Shown: positions 1 to 5,797, numbered from the stretch's first letter. The stretch: DNA of 6,671 nt from Desulfobacterales bacterium (GCA_013375335.1 JABXJZ010000079.1:1-6671); one strand, 5' to 3'. Numbers and translations: made by a program. Notes: generated by a model from the sequence alone, not told the origin.

Positions 1-107
1 GCCTCCTTTCCCTCATTGGTCCAGCGAGCAACCGTCCCGGCAACACCGTATTCTGCATCATCCGGGTGAGGAGTAACCACCATCACCTGAGCTGCCTTTG
101 AATTCAT
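1..107 (-). CDS. PIG-L/LmbE family deacetylase, N-terminal fragment
   Basis: Only the first 35 codons lie in the window; the gene continues beyond the left edge. The translation begins MNSKAAQVMVVTPHPDDAEY and contains PHPDDAE at residues 13-19, the zinc-binding H-P-D-D-x-E signature of the PIG-L family. Known members remove acetyl groups from N-acetylglucosamine conjugates (MshB in mycothiol synthesis, BshB in bacillithiol synthesis, PIG-L in GPI anchors) or other small N-acetylated substrates. The ATG at 105-107 is preceded by a G-rich stretch (GGGGGC on the minus strand) about five bases upstream that can serve as ribosome binding site. It follows the MshA-like glycosyltransferase on the same strand after a gap of 169 bp, which suggests the two act in sequence on one sugar substrate. 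The family call is firm; the substrate cannot be told from this fragment. Confidence 0.88.
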   Translation of the reverse strand, partial: MNSKAAQVMVVTPHPDDAEYGVAGTVARWTNEGKE

Positions 108-276
108 TGACAAGCCCCCATTGAAGTCTAACCAAACCATCGGTAGGGTTGACCCTTACTTCCCGAAGGCGAAAATACGACAATCGATTACTTGCCGTTA
201 GTAGAGGAGATGACCCCCACAAGCTCCATAAGGAGGAGATCCCTTATCCGGGAATTCGGTGGGCAGCCCTTTTACC
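108..276. other. Intergenic gap between GT4 and PIG-L genes
   Basis: No coding region is convincing in this 169-bp gap. It contains a short inverted repeat AGGGT-TG-ACCCT at 145-156, which could form a weak hairpin in the minus-strand transcript, but no T-run follows it, so it is not a good intrinsic terminator. I see no clear sigma70 promoter for the PIG-L gene here. The gap is long for a tight operon, so cotranscription of the two genes is plausible but not shown. Confidence 0.4.
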
Positions 277-1494
277 TTAACATAGCGTGGCTCGGAAGCT
301 ACGAAGCACTGCCCGGTACTCGTCGACTATCGCTTCAGTGATGTTCGACCAGCTAAATTTGATAACTGACTGCCGGATCTCTCTAATAGCCCTTGCCTTT
401 GACATTGAGAGGAGCAAAGCTATCTTGCCGGCTAGGCGATGAGGGGTATTATCCCTCACCACATAACCTGTCTCACCTTGGCGAATGACGCTCTCCATAC
501 CGCCTACCCTCGTGGCCACTACTGGTGTTCCACAGGCAAGGGATTCCAAGGCGGCCATCCCGAAGCTTTCATAATAGGATGGAACAACGCACAAATCCGC
601 AGCACTATAAAAGTAGGGTAGCTTCCCCTGTTCCACCAGGCCTAGGAAGCTGACCGACTTGTGGATTCCTAAGCTCCGTGAGAGGACCTTTAGCCTTTCA
701 AGTTCGTGGTAGCAGTGCCCATCGCCGCCGATCACAACCAATTTGAGCCTTCCTCGCTCTTCCAGATAGGTCATAGCCATCAACAGCTTGTCTATGCCCT
801 TTAGCGGAACGATGCGGCCTACAAATAAGATAATGCGGTTGCCATCGAATCCAAGCCTGCTGCGTGCGATCTCCTTTCCCACAGATCTGAATAGATTCAG
901 GTTAACACCGCAAGGGATAACACTGATGGCCCCGGAGGGAGCGTCATAATAGCGGGTGAGATATCTTCTTTCTCTCTCGGTGGGGGCAATAATGCGGTGG
1001 CAATCCTTGATTAACGCCCCTTCAGAGTTGATACGGAGCTCCGGTTCAACCGTACCTATACCGATTGCGTTCTTTACCGCGCCTAAGGTATGGAACATGG
1101 TAATATGGGGGATATTCCACCATCGCTCTAAGGACTTTCCAACCCAACCCGAAAGCCAGTAGTGGCTATGTATCAGATCGTAATGAAGCCCATTATGTTT
1201 CCTGAAATCTTCGACCTCGCAGGCGAATTCAGCTAGATGCGGATAAATGGCCAGCTTGGCTATCTCCTCTTCTTGTCCTGCCTTGAGATGGATAAGCCGG
1301 GCATTCTTACCCAGTGCCACAATCTGATCGTGCACCGGCTCATGACCGCGGGTATAGATATCAACCAGGTGTCCTCGCCTTCCCAGTTCATAAGCAAGTT
1401 CTCGGATGTAGACGCTCATACCTCCGGTATTTTCCCCTCCCAGCTTGCCCAGCGGGCAGCTATGAACGCTGATCATGGCTATCTTCAATGGCAT
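277..1494 (-). CDS. MshA-like GT4 family glycosyltransferase
   Basis: A 405-residue GT-B-fold retaining glycosyltransferase of family GT4. The N-terminal domain carries ISVHSCPLG (8-16), the glycine-rich GGMSVYI (24-30) and HSHYWLSG (109-116). The C-terminal nucleotide-sugar domain carries FVGRIVPLKG (224-233), where R227 and K232 match the diphosphate-binding pair of the family, and the E-x7-E element E309...E317 within ESFGMAALE, followed by CGTPVVAT. From memory, the motif series is strikingly like actinobacterial MshA, which moves GlcNAc from UDP-GlcNAc to inositol-3-phosphate; bacillithiol BshA and sucrose-phosphate synthase-like enzymes are related alternatives. No signal peptide or membrane segment is seen, so it is probably cytoplasmic. 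It starts 27 bp after the acyltransferase gene ends, indicating cotranscription, although no strong Shine-Dalgarno precedes the ATG. The GT4 call is secure; acceptor and donor are inferred. Confidence 0.93.
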   Translation of the reverse strand: MPLKIAMISVHSCPLGKLGGENTGGMSVYIRELAYELGRRGHLVDIYTRGHEPVHDQIVALGKNARLIHLKAGQEEEIAKLAIYPHLAEFACEVEDFRKHNGLHYDLIHSHYWLSGWVGKSLERWWNIPHITMFHTLGAVKNAIGIGTVEPELRINSEGALIKDCHRIIAPTERERRYLTRYYDAPSGAISVIPCGVNLNLFRSVGKEIARSRLGFDGNRIILFVGRIVPLKGIDKLLMAMTYLEERGRLKLVVIGGDGHCYHELERLKVLSRSLGIHKSVSFLGLVEQGKLPYFYSAADLCVVPSYYESFGMAALESLACGTPVVATRVGGMESVIRQGETGYVVRDNTPHRLAGKIALLLSMSKARAIREIRQSVIKFSWSNITEAIVDEYRAVLRSFRATLC

Positions 1495-1521
1495 TATCTG
1501 ATTGCAAGCTCTTTGTTGTAT

Positions 1522-2511
1522 TCACCTAAGGACTACGGTGCAGGCCTGAAGGGGAATTTCTTTCCCCCCAAGGCGATACTTGTACTGTTCGGCTCCCTTG
1601 AGGAAGTCAAATCTCCCCCTGCCTCGCTCGATGCCGTCTTTGATACAAAGGATCTTGGAGATCAGCCCCACGCTCAAGGAGCGGTATTGAGGGTCATAGC
1701 CACTGTTATAAAGGTAGACTGCATCATCATAATCAAAGCACATAACTGCGGCAACCGGTTGGGTATCGAGCTCCAGGATGCCCATTCTCAGGAGTTGTGC
1801 CTGCGCCGTAGCCTTTGCGAGCGATCTGAGGAACGATTCCCTCTTGCCGGTCAAGAATGTCTCCTTGTCCTGCCTGCTTTCTCGAAAAAACCTCAGAAAT
1901 AACTCGATGGCATCTGGAACAGCCTCGCTGGCCTCAATAACCCTGTAATTCACCTCGCCCGCTTCGCGTAGTCTTCTTAGTTTGCGTCTCACTTCATGTC
2001 GCTGCTTCTGATTTAGTATTTCCAAGTATTCCTCCCAAGTACGTGGCAAATCCAGCTCCAGGGACACATCCTCAGCTTCGCAAGAGACTTCGTACCCCCG
2101 TTCATCTGCAATACTCACAAAATGGCTGAGCACTGTAGACTCGGGCCTCAAGGGCCCCAAGTATAAACGCCTGATGCCTTTCTGTCTCAAATCATCCAAA
2201 AGGGAGTTGAAAAAATCCCATTCGCTTCCTGTACGAACGACGAAGTCTAAACAGTCACAGACATCAGCGCTCCCTATGAAGCAAGCCTCTTTCCCCTTTA
2301 AAACAAGGGGAGCGATCCCAATAATGGTACCTTTCCGTTTGACTGCACCTAAGTACGGGTTGGATGAAGGGCCGAGCTCGCGCCACCATGTTTCCAGCCA
2401 GGGAGGCAAAACGAAGATGCAGTCCCATTGGAGTCGGGAGCGGGGCTTGAGCCAACATGAGGAAAGGCTGTCAAAGCCCTCAAGGGTGATGGTGTAATCA
2501 AATCTCGTCAT
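1522..2511 (-). CDS. BioF2/CelD-like acyltransferase (Acetyltransf_6, GNAT/FemAB fold)
   Basis: A 329-residue protein with the layout of the BioF2-like/CelD (Acetyltransf_6) group of GNAT-fold acyltransferases. The N-terminal half has the usual aromatic WLETWWRELGP segment (38-48). A basic helix with NQKQRHEVRRKLRRL (167-181) introduces the second GNAT-like domain, and the C-terminal signature FDFLKGAEQYKYRLG (301-315) is typical of the family. Members acylate amines in exopolysaccharide and cell-envelope glycan pathways, and the fold is shared with FemAB aminoacyl-transferases. No transmembrane segment is apparent. It lies 93 bp downstream of etfA and 27 bp upstream of the GT4 gene, so it may head the sugar cassette; I found no convincing promoter or terminator in the 93-bp gap. 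The ATG at 2511 is the first start after an in-frame stop, but it lacks a strong ribosome binding site. The exact acyl donor and acceptor are unknown. Confidence 0.82.
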   Translation of the reverse strand: MTRFDYTITLEGFDSLSSCWLKPRSRLQWDCIFVLPPWLETWWRELGPSSNPYLGAVKRKGTIIGIAPLVLKGKEACFIGSADVCDCLDFVVRTGSEWDFFNSLLDDLRQKGIRRLYLGPLRPESTVLSHFVSIADERGYEVSCEAEDVSLELDLPRTWEEYLEILNQKQRHEVRRKLRRLREAGEVNYRVIEASEAVPDAIELFLRFFRESRQDKETFLTGKRESFLRSLAKATAQAQLLRMGILELDTQPVAAVMCFDYDDAVYLYNSGYDPQYRSLSVGLISKILCIKDGIERGRGRFDFLKGAEQYKYRLGGKEIPLQACTVVLR

Positions 2512-2604
2512 TCCAATATCAAGGCATCACATGATGGAGGGAGGTATCCGGTCTCAGGAAAACCTCATTTTCATACTTTTTCCGGCGGGACAATGAGATT
2601 TGCC

Positions 2605-3588
2605 TTAAAGGATCTTCTTTATCTCCTCTATGAGTGCTGGTACTACCTCAAAGAGATCACCGACTACCCCGTAGTCAGCTTTCTGGAAAATAGGGGCATC
2701 AGGGTCCTTATTGACGGCTACGGTATATTTAGAGGTACCCATCCCGGCTAAGTGTTGAATGGCCCCTGAGATGCCACAGGCAATATAGAGATTTGGAGAT
2801 ACCACCTTACCTGTTTGGCCTACCTGATCAGAGTGAGGCCGCCAACCAGCATCCACCGCGGAACGGGAGGCACCTACAGTAGCCCCGATGAGATCTGCCA
2901 ATTCCTCTAAGATGACATAATTTTCCGGCCCCTTCATTCCTCTTCCCCCCGAGACAATCCTTTCGGCCTCGGTAAGATCAACTTTGCCGCCTGCCTCCTG
3001 GATCGATTCAATAATTTTCGTTTTGAACTGGGAGTCATCAAGGTTGAATTCAGCTCCGATAACCTCGACCGGCCTTGAATCATCAGGTTCATTCAATTCG
3101 AAGACATTCGGCCTTCCTGTGGCTATTTGGGGCCAGCTCTCTTCAAAGGTAACCGTGGCATAGGCCTTGCCTGCATAGATAGGCCTTCTTGCAATGAGGT
3201 TACTGTTCTCAATGGAAAATGCCACGCAGTCTTGAGCCATACCGACCCCAAGCCGGGCGGCGAGCCGGCCTGACATATCCTTTCCCTGCACTGTGGCGCT
3301 TAAAAGGATGATAGCAGGTTCACTGGCCCGCGTTAGTTGTGAGAGAACCGATACATAGGCGTCCGTAGTATACGTTGCCAGGCGTTCGTCATCAGCGACA
3401 ATGACCTTATCTGCGCCGTATTTCCCAAGCACTGCTGCCTTCCCCTTAATATGAGAACCCAAAAGGATGGCTGTTACTGACTGGCCCATTTTATCGGCCA
3501 GGCGCCGCCCCTCACTTACTAGTTCAAAGGATATCTTTCTTAGTTCTCCCTCTCTCTGTTCCGCGATTATCCAAATTCCCTGCGCCAT
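2605..3588 (-). CDS. etfA: Electron transfer flavoprotein alpha subunit
   Basis: EtfA, the FAD-carrying subunit that pairs with EtfB to take electrons from acyl-CoA dehydrogenases and pass them to a quinone oxidoreductase or other partner. The C-terminal FAD domain is complete: SGGRGM, GASR, then VGQTGKVVSPNLYIACGISG with AIQHLAGM, and NKDPDAPIF followed by ADYGVVGD. The length of 327 residues is normal, with no N-terminal ferredoxin extension. A GTG at 3594 is also in frame, but the AGGAGG at 3594-3599 overlaps that codon and sits five bases before the ATG at 3588, so I chose the ATG. The gene follows etfB by about 44 bp and is surely cotranscribed with it. Whether the complex is a simple carrier or a flavin-bifurcating one cannot be decided here, because no partner dehydrogenase or FeS oxidoreductase is in the window. 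Confidence 0.97.
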   Translation of the reverse strand: MAQGIWIIAEQREGELRKISFELVSEGRRLADKMGQSVTAILLGSHIKGKAAVLGKYGADKVIVADDERLATYTTDAYVSVLSQLTRASEPAIILLSATVQGKDMSGRLAARLGVGMAQDCVAFSIENSNLIARRPIYAGKAYATVTFEESWPQIATGRPNVFELNEPDDSRPVEVIGAEFNLDDSQFKTKIIESIQEAGGKVDLTEAERIVSGGRGMKGPENYVILEELADLIGATVGASRSAVDAGWRPHSDQVGQTGKVVSPNLYIACGISGAIQHLAGMGTSKYTVAVNKDPDAPIFQKADYGVVGDLFEVVPALIEEIKKIL

Positions 3589-3593
3589 TTTCA

Positions 3594-3599
3594 CCTCCT
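3594..3599 (-). promoter_or_regulatory. Ribosome binding site of etfA, deciding its start
   Basis: The minus strand reads AGGAGG here, five bases before the ATG at 3588. This spacing is ideal for that ATG and impossible for the in-frame GTG at 3594, which the site overlaps. Confidence 0.75.
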
Positions 3600-3632
3600 C
3601 TAGTTCTCGTCAAGCAATGAGCTTTGTTCATC

Positions 3633-4427
3633 CTAAATAACCTTTGCCTCTTCATGAAGTAACCTCGCCAGATTGGCGGCCTTTTCTTGGGGTGTTTCAC
3701 CTTCCACTACCTTTCCCGGCTTTCTTTGTCCCGGAGGTGTGATTTGCATAATCTTTATCTTCGCGGCATCTGCTCCCACTTCACTCGGATCCAGACCCAA
3801 GTCAGCGAGGGTCTTGACATCTAAGGGCTTCTTCTTGGCCTTCATTATGCCTGGCAATGACGCATACCTTGGTTCGTTTAATCCCTTTTGAGCTGTAATG
3901 AGAACTGGCAGAGGGGACTCGATAACAAAAATTCCACCTTCGACCTCTCTGTGTGCCCTTACCGTCGAACCGTCAGCGCTCACCTCCAGCTTTACAACCA
4001 CCGATATCTGGGGAATGCTTAAGAGCTCCGCCAGGCTAGAGCCAACCAACCCATAATCACCATCGACACCCTGTTTACCGCACAGGATAATATCGGAGTC
4101 AAGGTCGTTAATAACAGCCTTGAGGACCCTCGCCGTACTGAGAGGATCGGTATCAGCAACCGCTGGGTCATCTACCAGAATTCCCCTGTCGGCGCCCATG
4201 GCCAAAGCAGTCCTTATGGATTCTGTCACCCGTTTCGGTCCCACTCCTATAATCGTGACCTCACCGCCAAATTTCTCCTTGAGGCGTAGGCCCTCTTCAA
4301 CAGCATACTCATCGTATGGATTCATAACCCATTTTATATTGTCAGTGACGATTGACCTACCATCTGGAGCGATCTTAATTTGGCTTTCTGTGTCAGGTAC
4401 CTGTTTTAGACATACTACAATGTTCAC
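3633..4427 (-). CDS. etfB: Electron transfer flavoprotein beta subunit
   Basis: EtfB, the AMP-binding (or, in bifurcating types, second-FAD-binding) partner of EtfA. The 264-residue protein opens with MNIVVCLKQVPDTE and has the typical WVMNPYDEYAVEE (33-45). The nucleotide-binding stretch CGKQGVDGDYGLVG (116-129) is present. The family signature region at 162-201 runs from VEGGIFVIESPLPVL through GLNEPRYASLPGIMKAKKKP. The C-terminus holds the recognition-loop/arm region. It starts at a GTG, preceded by GGAGG (4434-4438) at six bases. It is the first gene of an etfBA pair; a TetR regulator of the FadR kind lies upstream on the same strand, but a 247-bp palindromic element separates the two. 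A candidate promoter with TTGACA lies between the element and this start. Identification is secure. Confidence 0.97.
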   Translation of the reverse strand: MNIVVCLKQVPDTESQIKIAPDGRSIVTDNIKWVMNPYDEYAVEEGLRLKEKFGGEVTIIGVGPKRVTESIRTALAMGADRGILVDDPAVADTDPLSTARVLKAVINDLDSDIILCGKQGVDGDYGLVGSSLAELLSIPQISVVVKLEVSADGSTVRAHREVEGGIFVIESPLPVLITAQKGLNEPRYASLPGIMKAKKKPLDVKTLADLGLDPSEVGADAAKIKIMQITPPGQRKPGKVVEGETPQEKAANLARLLHEEAKVI

Positions 4428-4433
4428 CGTACT

Positions 4434-4438
4434 CCTCC
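4434..4438 (-). promoter_or_regulatory. Ribosome binding site of etfB (GTG start)
   Basis: GGAGG on the minus strand, within GGGAGGAG, six bases before the GTG at 4425-4427. It supports the GTG as the true start. Confidence 0.7.
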
Positions 4439-4500
4439 CTTCTGATGCCTTTTATTAATTATTGAGATCCAAGTTATATTGGCAGGAGATAGCCTTTTTT

Positions 4501-4524
4501 GGGTTAGAACCCTTACCACTAAGG
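4501..4524. promoter_or_regulatory. Two adjacent short inverted repeats near the etfB promoter (possible operator)
   Basis: GGGTT-AG-AACCC at 4501-4512 and CCTTA-CCAC-TAAGG at 4511-4524 overlap by two bases and cover the -10 position of the candidate etfB promoter. Neither is followed by a T-run on either strand, so they are not terminators. Their placement suits a repressor site, possibly for the neighbouring TetR protein, but they do not resemble the candidate site in front of the tetR gene itself. Confidence 0.25.
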
Positions 4525-4539
4525 TATTTATTTTGTCAA
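4511..4539 (-). promoter_or_regulatory. Candidate sigma70-like promoter of etfBA
   Basis: The minus strand has a perfect -35 hexamer TTGACA at 4534-4539. At the 17-base spacing the -10 position holds GTAAGG, a poor match, so the promoter may be weak or need an activator, or the hexamer may be chance. A second AT-rich stretch nearer the gene (TATAAC at 4473-4478) could act as a -10 but lacks a good -35. The position, about 85-115 bases before the etfB start and outside the palindromic element, fits a promoter that now drives etfBA separately from tetR. Confidence 0.35.
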
Positions 4540-4547
4540 CACAGATG

Positions 4548-4557
4548 GGTTAAAGGT
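4548..4557. repeat. Left flanking direct repeat (putative target-site duplication)
   Basis: GGTTAAAGGT directly abuts the CAGGG end of the element. It matches the right flank in 9 of 10 positions, the one difference being G versus A at position nine. Confidence 0.6.
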
Positions 4558-4804
4558 CAGGGTAACGTCATAGTCCAAGGTATGGATGTCTTTTTTTGAT
4601 TATGCCCTCACATAGTCTGGATTAGTGGGCGTTTCAAAATGGTTTATATAGATGGAGTGCATGATTCTAAGAGTCATGGCACAATAAACCATTTTGAAAC
4701 GACCCAGTACAGGCCTATATTATAGGGCATAACAAAAAAAGACATCCATACCCACAAATGAGCTTAAAAATCAATAGGTTCGGTTCGACAATGACGTGGC
4801 CCTG
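4558..4804. mobile_element. Miniature inverted-repeat element, ISAs1-like ends
   Basis: A 247-bp non-coding element built of nested inverted repeats. Its ends read CAGGGTAACGTCATAGTC (4558 onward) and, on the other strand from 4804, CAGGGCCACGTCATTGTC; 17 of 21 terminal positions match. Inside, 4579-4608 pairs with 4724-4752 with a single bulged A, 4630-4647 pairs perfectly with 4684-4701, and 4657-4682 makes a small central hairpin. Flanks GGTTAAAGGT (4548-4557) and GGTTAAAGAT (4805-4814) agree in 9 of 10 bases and look like a target-site duplication. CAGGG ends with 8-10 bp duplications are what I recall for the ISAs1 family, so a transposase supplied in trans from such an IS is the likely mover. 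The right arm holds 31 extra bases (4753-4783) absent from the left, so the arms have decayed or differ by design. It has no ORF of its own and separates tetR from etfB. Confidence 0.72.
4579..4752. repeat. Long imperfect palindrome (nested hairpin core of the element)
   Basis: Outer arms 4579-4608 and 4724-4752 pair over 29 bases with one bulge and include a run of seven T paired to seven A. Inner arms 4630-4647 and 4684-4701 pair over 18 bases without error. The segments between them (4609-4629 and 4702-4723) have diverged and would form an internal loop. A transcript reading through from tetR would fold into a long hairpin, which may slow or stop polymerase or mark the RNA for RNase III. 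Confidence 0.85.
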
Positions 4805-4814
4805 GGTTAAAGAT
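4805..4814. repeat. Right flanking direct repeat (putative target-site duplication)
   Basis: GGTTAAAGAT directly follows the CCCTG end of the element and mirrors the left flank in the same orientation, as expected for a duplication made on insertion. Confidence 0.6.
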
Positions 4815-4848
4815 ATTGATTATTGCCTCGAGCTTGTCGTGCGTGTCC

Positions 4849-5436
4849 TTATTTCCTTATGCCATCTATAAAATAACTACTGATCTGTTTTGCAGCCGTT
4901 TGGATATCATATCTATGCCTCTTCGACAAGACCCAGAATCTCGACATTTCATCTAAGGCACCAAAAAATGCCCTTTTAGCAATTCCTGGGATTACATCCT
5001 CTCTAAACAGCCCCTTCTCCTTTCCTTCTTGAATGATAGTACCGATGAGATCGAGGTACTTGGCGAATTTTTCGTTATGGTAATCCTTCATGAACTTGTC
5101 GCTCTGCCTGAGTTCCACTTGAATAATCTCGGCCATGTCCTTGTTATCTTGGATCAGCCTGAGGTGAAGAAAGGCAAATTTCTCAATCTTTGCAAATGGA
5201 TCGCTTTCTGAACTAATCTGCTTTTCCATATTGTCCAGTACTTCCTGCATCTTCTCTTCAAACAGGGATATGAGAATATCGTCTTTATGGTTGAAATAGA
5301 TATAGATGGTCCCATCAGCTACTCCTGCTTCTTGGGCAATGTCAGACACCTTGGCCTTATAAAAGCCCTTCCTGGCAAAGACCTTTGTCGCAGCAGCTAT
5401 GATCCTGCTGTATTTTTCGTTATCTTTATGTCTCAT
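4849..5436 (-). CDS. TetR family transcriptional regulator (FadR-like)
   Basis: A 195-residue one-component repressor of the TetR family. The N-terminal helix-turn-helix domain runs from about residue 9 to 56: IIAAATKVFARKGF, then VSDIAQEAGVADGTIYIYF and the closing NHKDDIL. The C-terminal helical ligand domain resembles that of acyl-CoA-responsive regulators such as Bacillus FadR, which represses beta-oxidation genes including etfBA. The neighbouring etfB and etfA on the same strand support that role, so long-chain acyl-CoA is the likely inducer; this is inference. An in-frame stop lies just before the ATG at 5434-5436, so no longer form exists. No Shine-Dalgarno is visible, and TATAAT lies only five bases upstream of the ATG. 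It is followed 34 bp after its stop by the flank of the mobile element. Confidence 0.92.
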   Translation of the reverse strand: MRHKDNEKYSRIIAAATKVFARKGFYKAKVSDIAQEAGVADGTIYIYFNHKDDILISLFEEKMQEVLDNMEKQISSESDPFAKIEKFAFLHLRLIQDNKDMAEIIQVELRQSDKFMKDYHNEKFAKYLDLIGTIIQEGKEKGLFREDVIPGIAKRAFFGALDEMSRFWVLSKRHRYDIQTAAKQISSYFIDGIRK

Positions 5437-5479
5437 ATCTCATTATAGAGCGAGGACTTGGCTCTTAAGGCCTTGTAAT

Positions 5480-5495
5480 ATGAATAACTGTTCAT
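5480..5495. promoter_or_regulatory. Candidate TetR operator upstream of the tetR gene
   Basis: ATGAATAACTGTTCAT is an imperfect palindrome with perfect 5-base arms ATGAA/TTCAT. It lies 44-59 bases before the tetR start and just downstream of a possible promoter (TTGACC at 5518-5523, TAAAGA at 5495-5500, 17-base spacer, minus strand). TetR-type regulators often bind such palindromes to control their own gene. The arms recall the TGAAT/ATTCA edges of Bacillus FadR boxes, but the overall length is shorter, so this is only a candidate. Confidence 0.35.
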
Positions 5496-5523
5496 CTTTA
5501 ACAGGACACTCCTATGTGGTCAA
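5495..5523 (-). promoter_or_regulatory. Possible weak promoter of the tetR gene
   Basis: TTGACC (5518-5523) is a five-of-six match to the -35 box. With a 17-base spacer it is followed by TAAAGA (5495-5500), a poor -10. An alternative is TATAAT at 5442-5447, a perfect -10 hexamer five bases before the ATG that would yield a leaderless message but lacks a recognisable -35. Confidence 0.25.
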
Positions 5524-5572
5524 CAGATTTTATAGGGAACCCCTGAGGCAAACGAAAAGCTAAAATTGGGCC

Positions 5573-5602
5573 TTGACAGAATTTGGGCTTACAGACTATA
5601 TT
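5573..5602 (+). promoter_or_regulatory. Sigma70-like promoter of the plus-strand hypothetical gene
   Basis: TTGACA at 5573-5578 and TATATT at 5597-5602 are separated by 18 bases, a good housekeeping-type promoter. The inverted repeat GACTA (5594-5598)/TAGTC (5605-5609) overlaps the -10 and could be a repressor site. The start of transcription would fall near 5609, giving a leader of about 80 bases to the ATG at 5690 or about 165 bases to the ATG at 5775. Confidence 0.6.
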
Positions 5603-5689
5603 TTTAGTCACATTATAGCTATATCGTAATCATTTTGCCTTACCTCTTAGGAACTTGAATTTTTCCGCTGGCAGAGATTGAAAAGGAGA

Positions 5690-5797
5690 ATGAGCCATAG
5701 GGCCGCCGAAGAGCTATATAAAACATATCTACTGGTTAACAAAGGAGAGAGAGGAGGACCTGAGATCCCGGCTCATGAGCCGAGATACGGGGCTTGA
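5690..5797 (+). pseudogene. Probable out-of-frame N-terminus of the downstream hypothetical gene
   Basis: A 35-codon open frame starts at ATG 5690, beginning MSHRAAEELYKTYLLVNKG and ending PAHEPRYGA before TGA at 5795-5797. AAGGAG lies just one base before the ATG, closer than usual; a TTG at 5678 is an alternative start. The frame overlaps the start of the 5775 gene and differs from it by +1. Removing one G from the GGGG run at 5789-5792 joins PRYG to LESGKGVVWPGLDQ, making one continuous protein of about 237 residues. The peptide looks like natural protein sequence and the joint falls in a homopolymer, so I infer a 1-bp insertion or base-calling error. A +1 programmed shift at GCT-TGA is the less likely alternative. 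It could also be a chance small ORF or a leader peptide. Confidence 0.55.

Larger units (their letters stand above)
5437..5689. other. Divergent intergenic region between tetR and the plus-strand genes
   Basis: This part of the 338-bp span between tetR and the hypothetical gene holds no credible gene. It contains the candidate tetR promoter and operator, the rightward promoter at 5573-5602, and several short palindromes: AAGGCCTT at 5467-5474, GACTA/TAGTC at 5594-5609, and the perfect TATAGCTATA at 5614-5623. No terminator, tRNA or riboswitch fold is recognisable. Confidence 0.6.

Noticed and set aside
1237..1902. A 221-codon plus-strand open frame
   Set aside because: It lies antisense across the end of the acyltransferase gene and the start of the GT4 gene, both of which have clear family motifs; its translation has no recognisable pattern and is a shadow.
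2174..2497. A 107-codon plus-strand frame
   Set aside because: It is antisense within the acyltransferase N-terminal region and shows no protein-like pattern.
4579..4752. An ordinary rho-independent terminator for tetR
   Set aside because: The stem is far longer than a terminator, the T-run is inside the paired arm rather than after it, and the whole lies within a bounded element with flanking direct repeats.
5480..5495. A canonical Bacillus FadR box
   Set aside because: The arms resemble its edges, but the site is too short and its centre differs; I keep it only as a generic TetR operator candidate.
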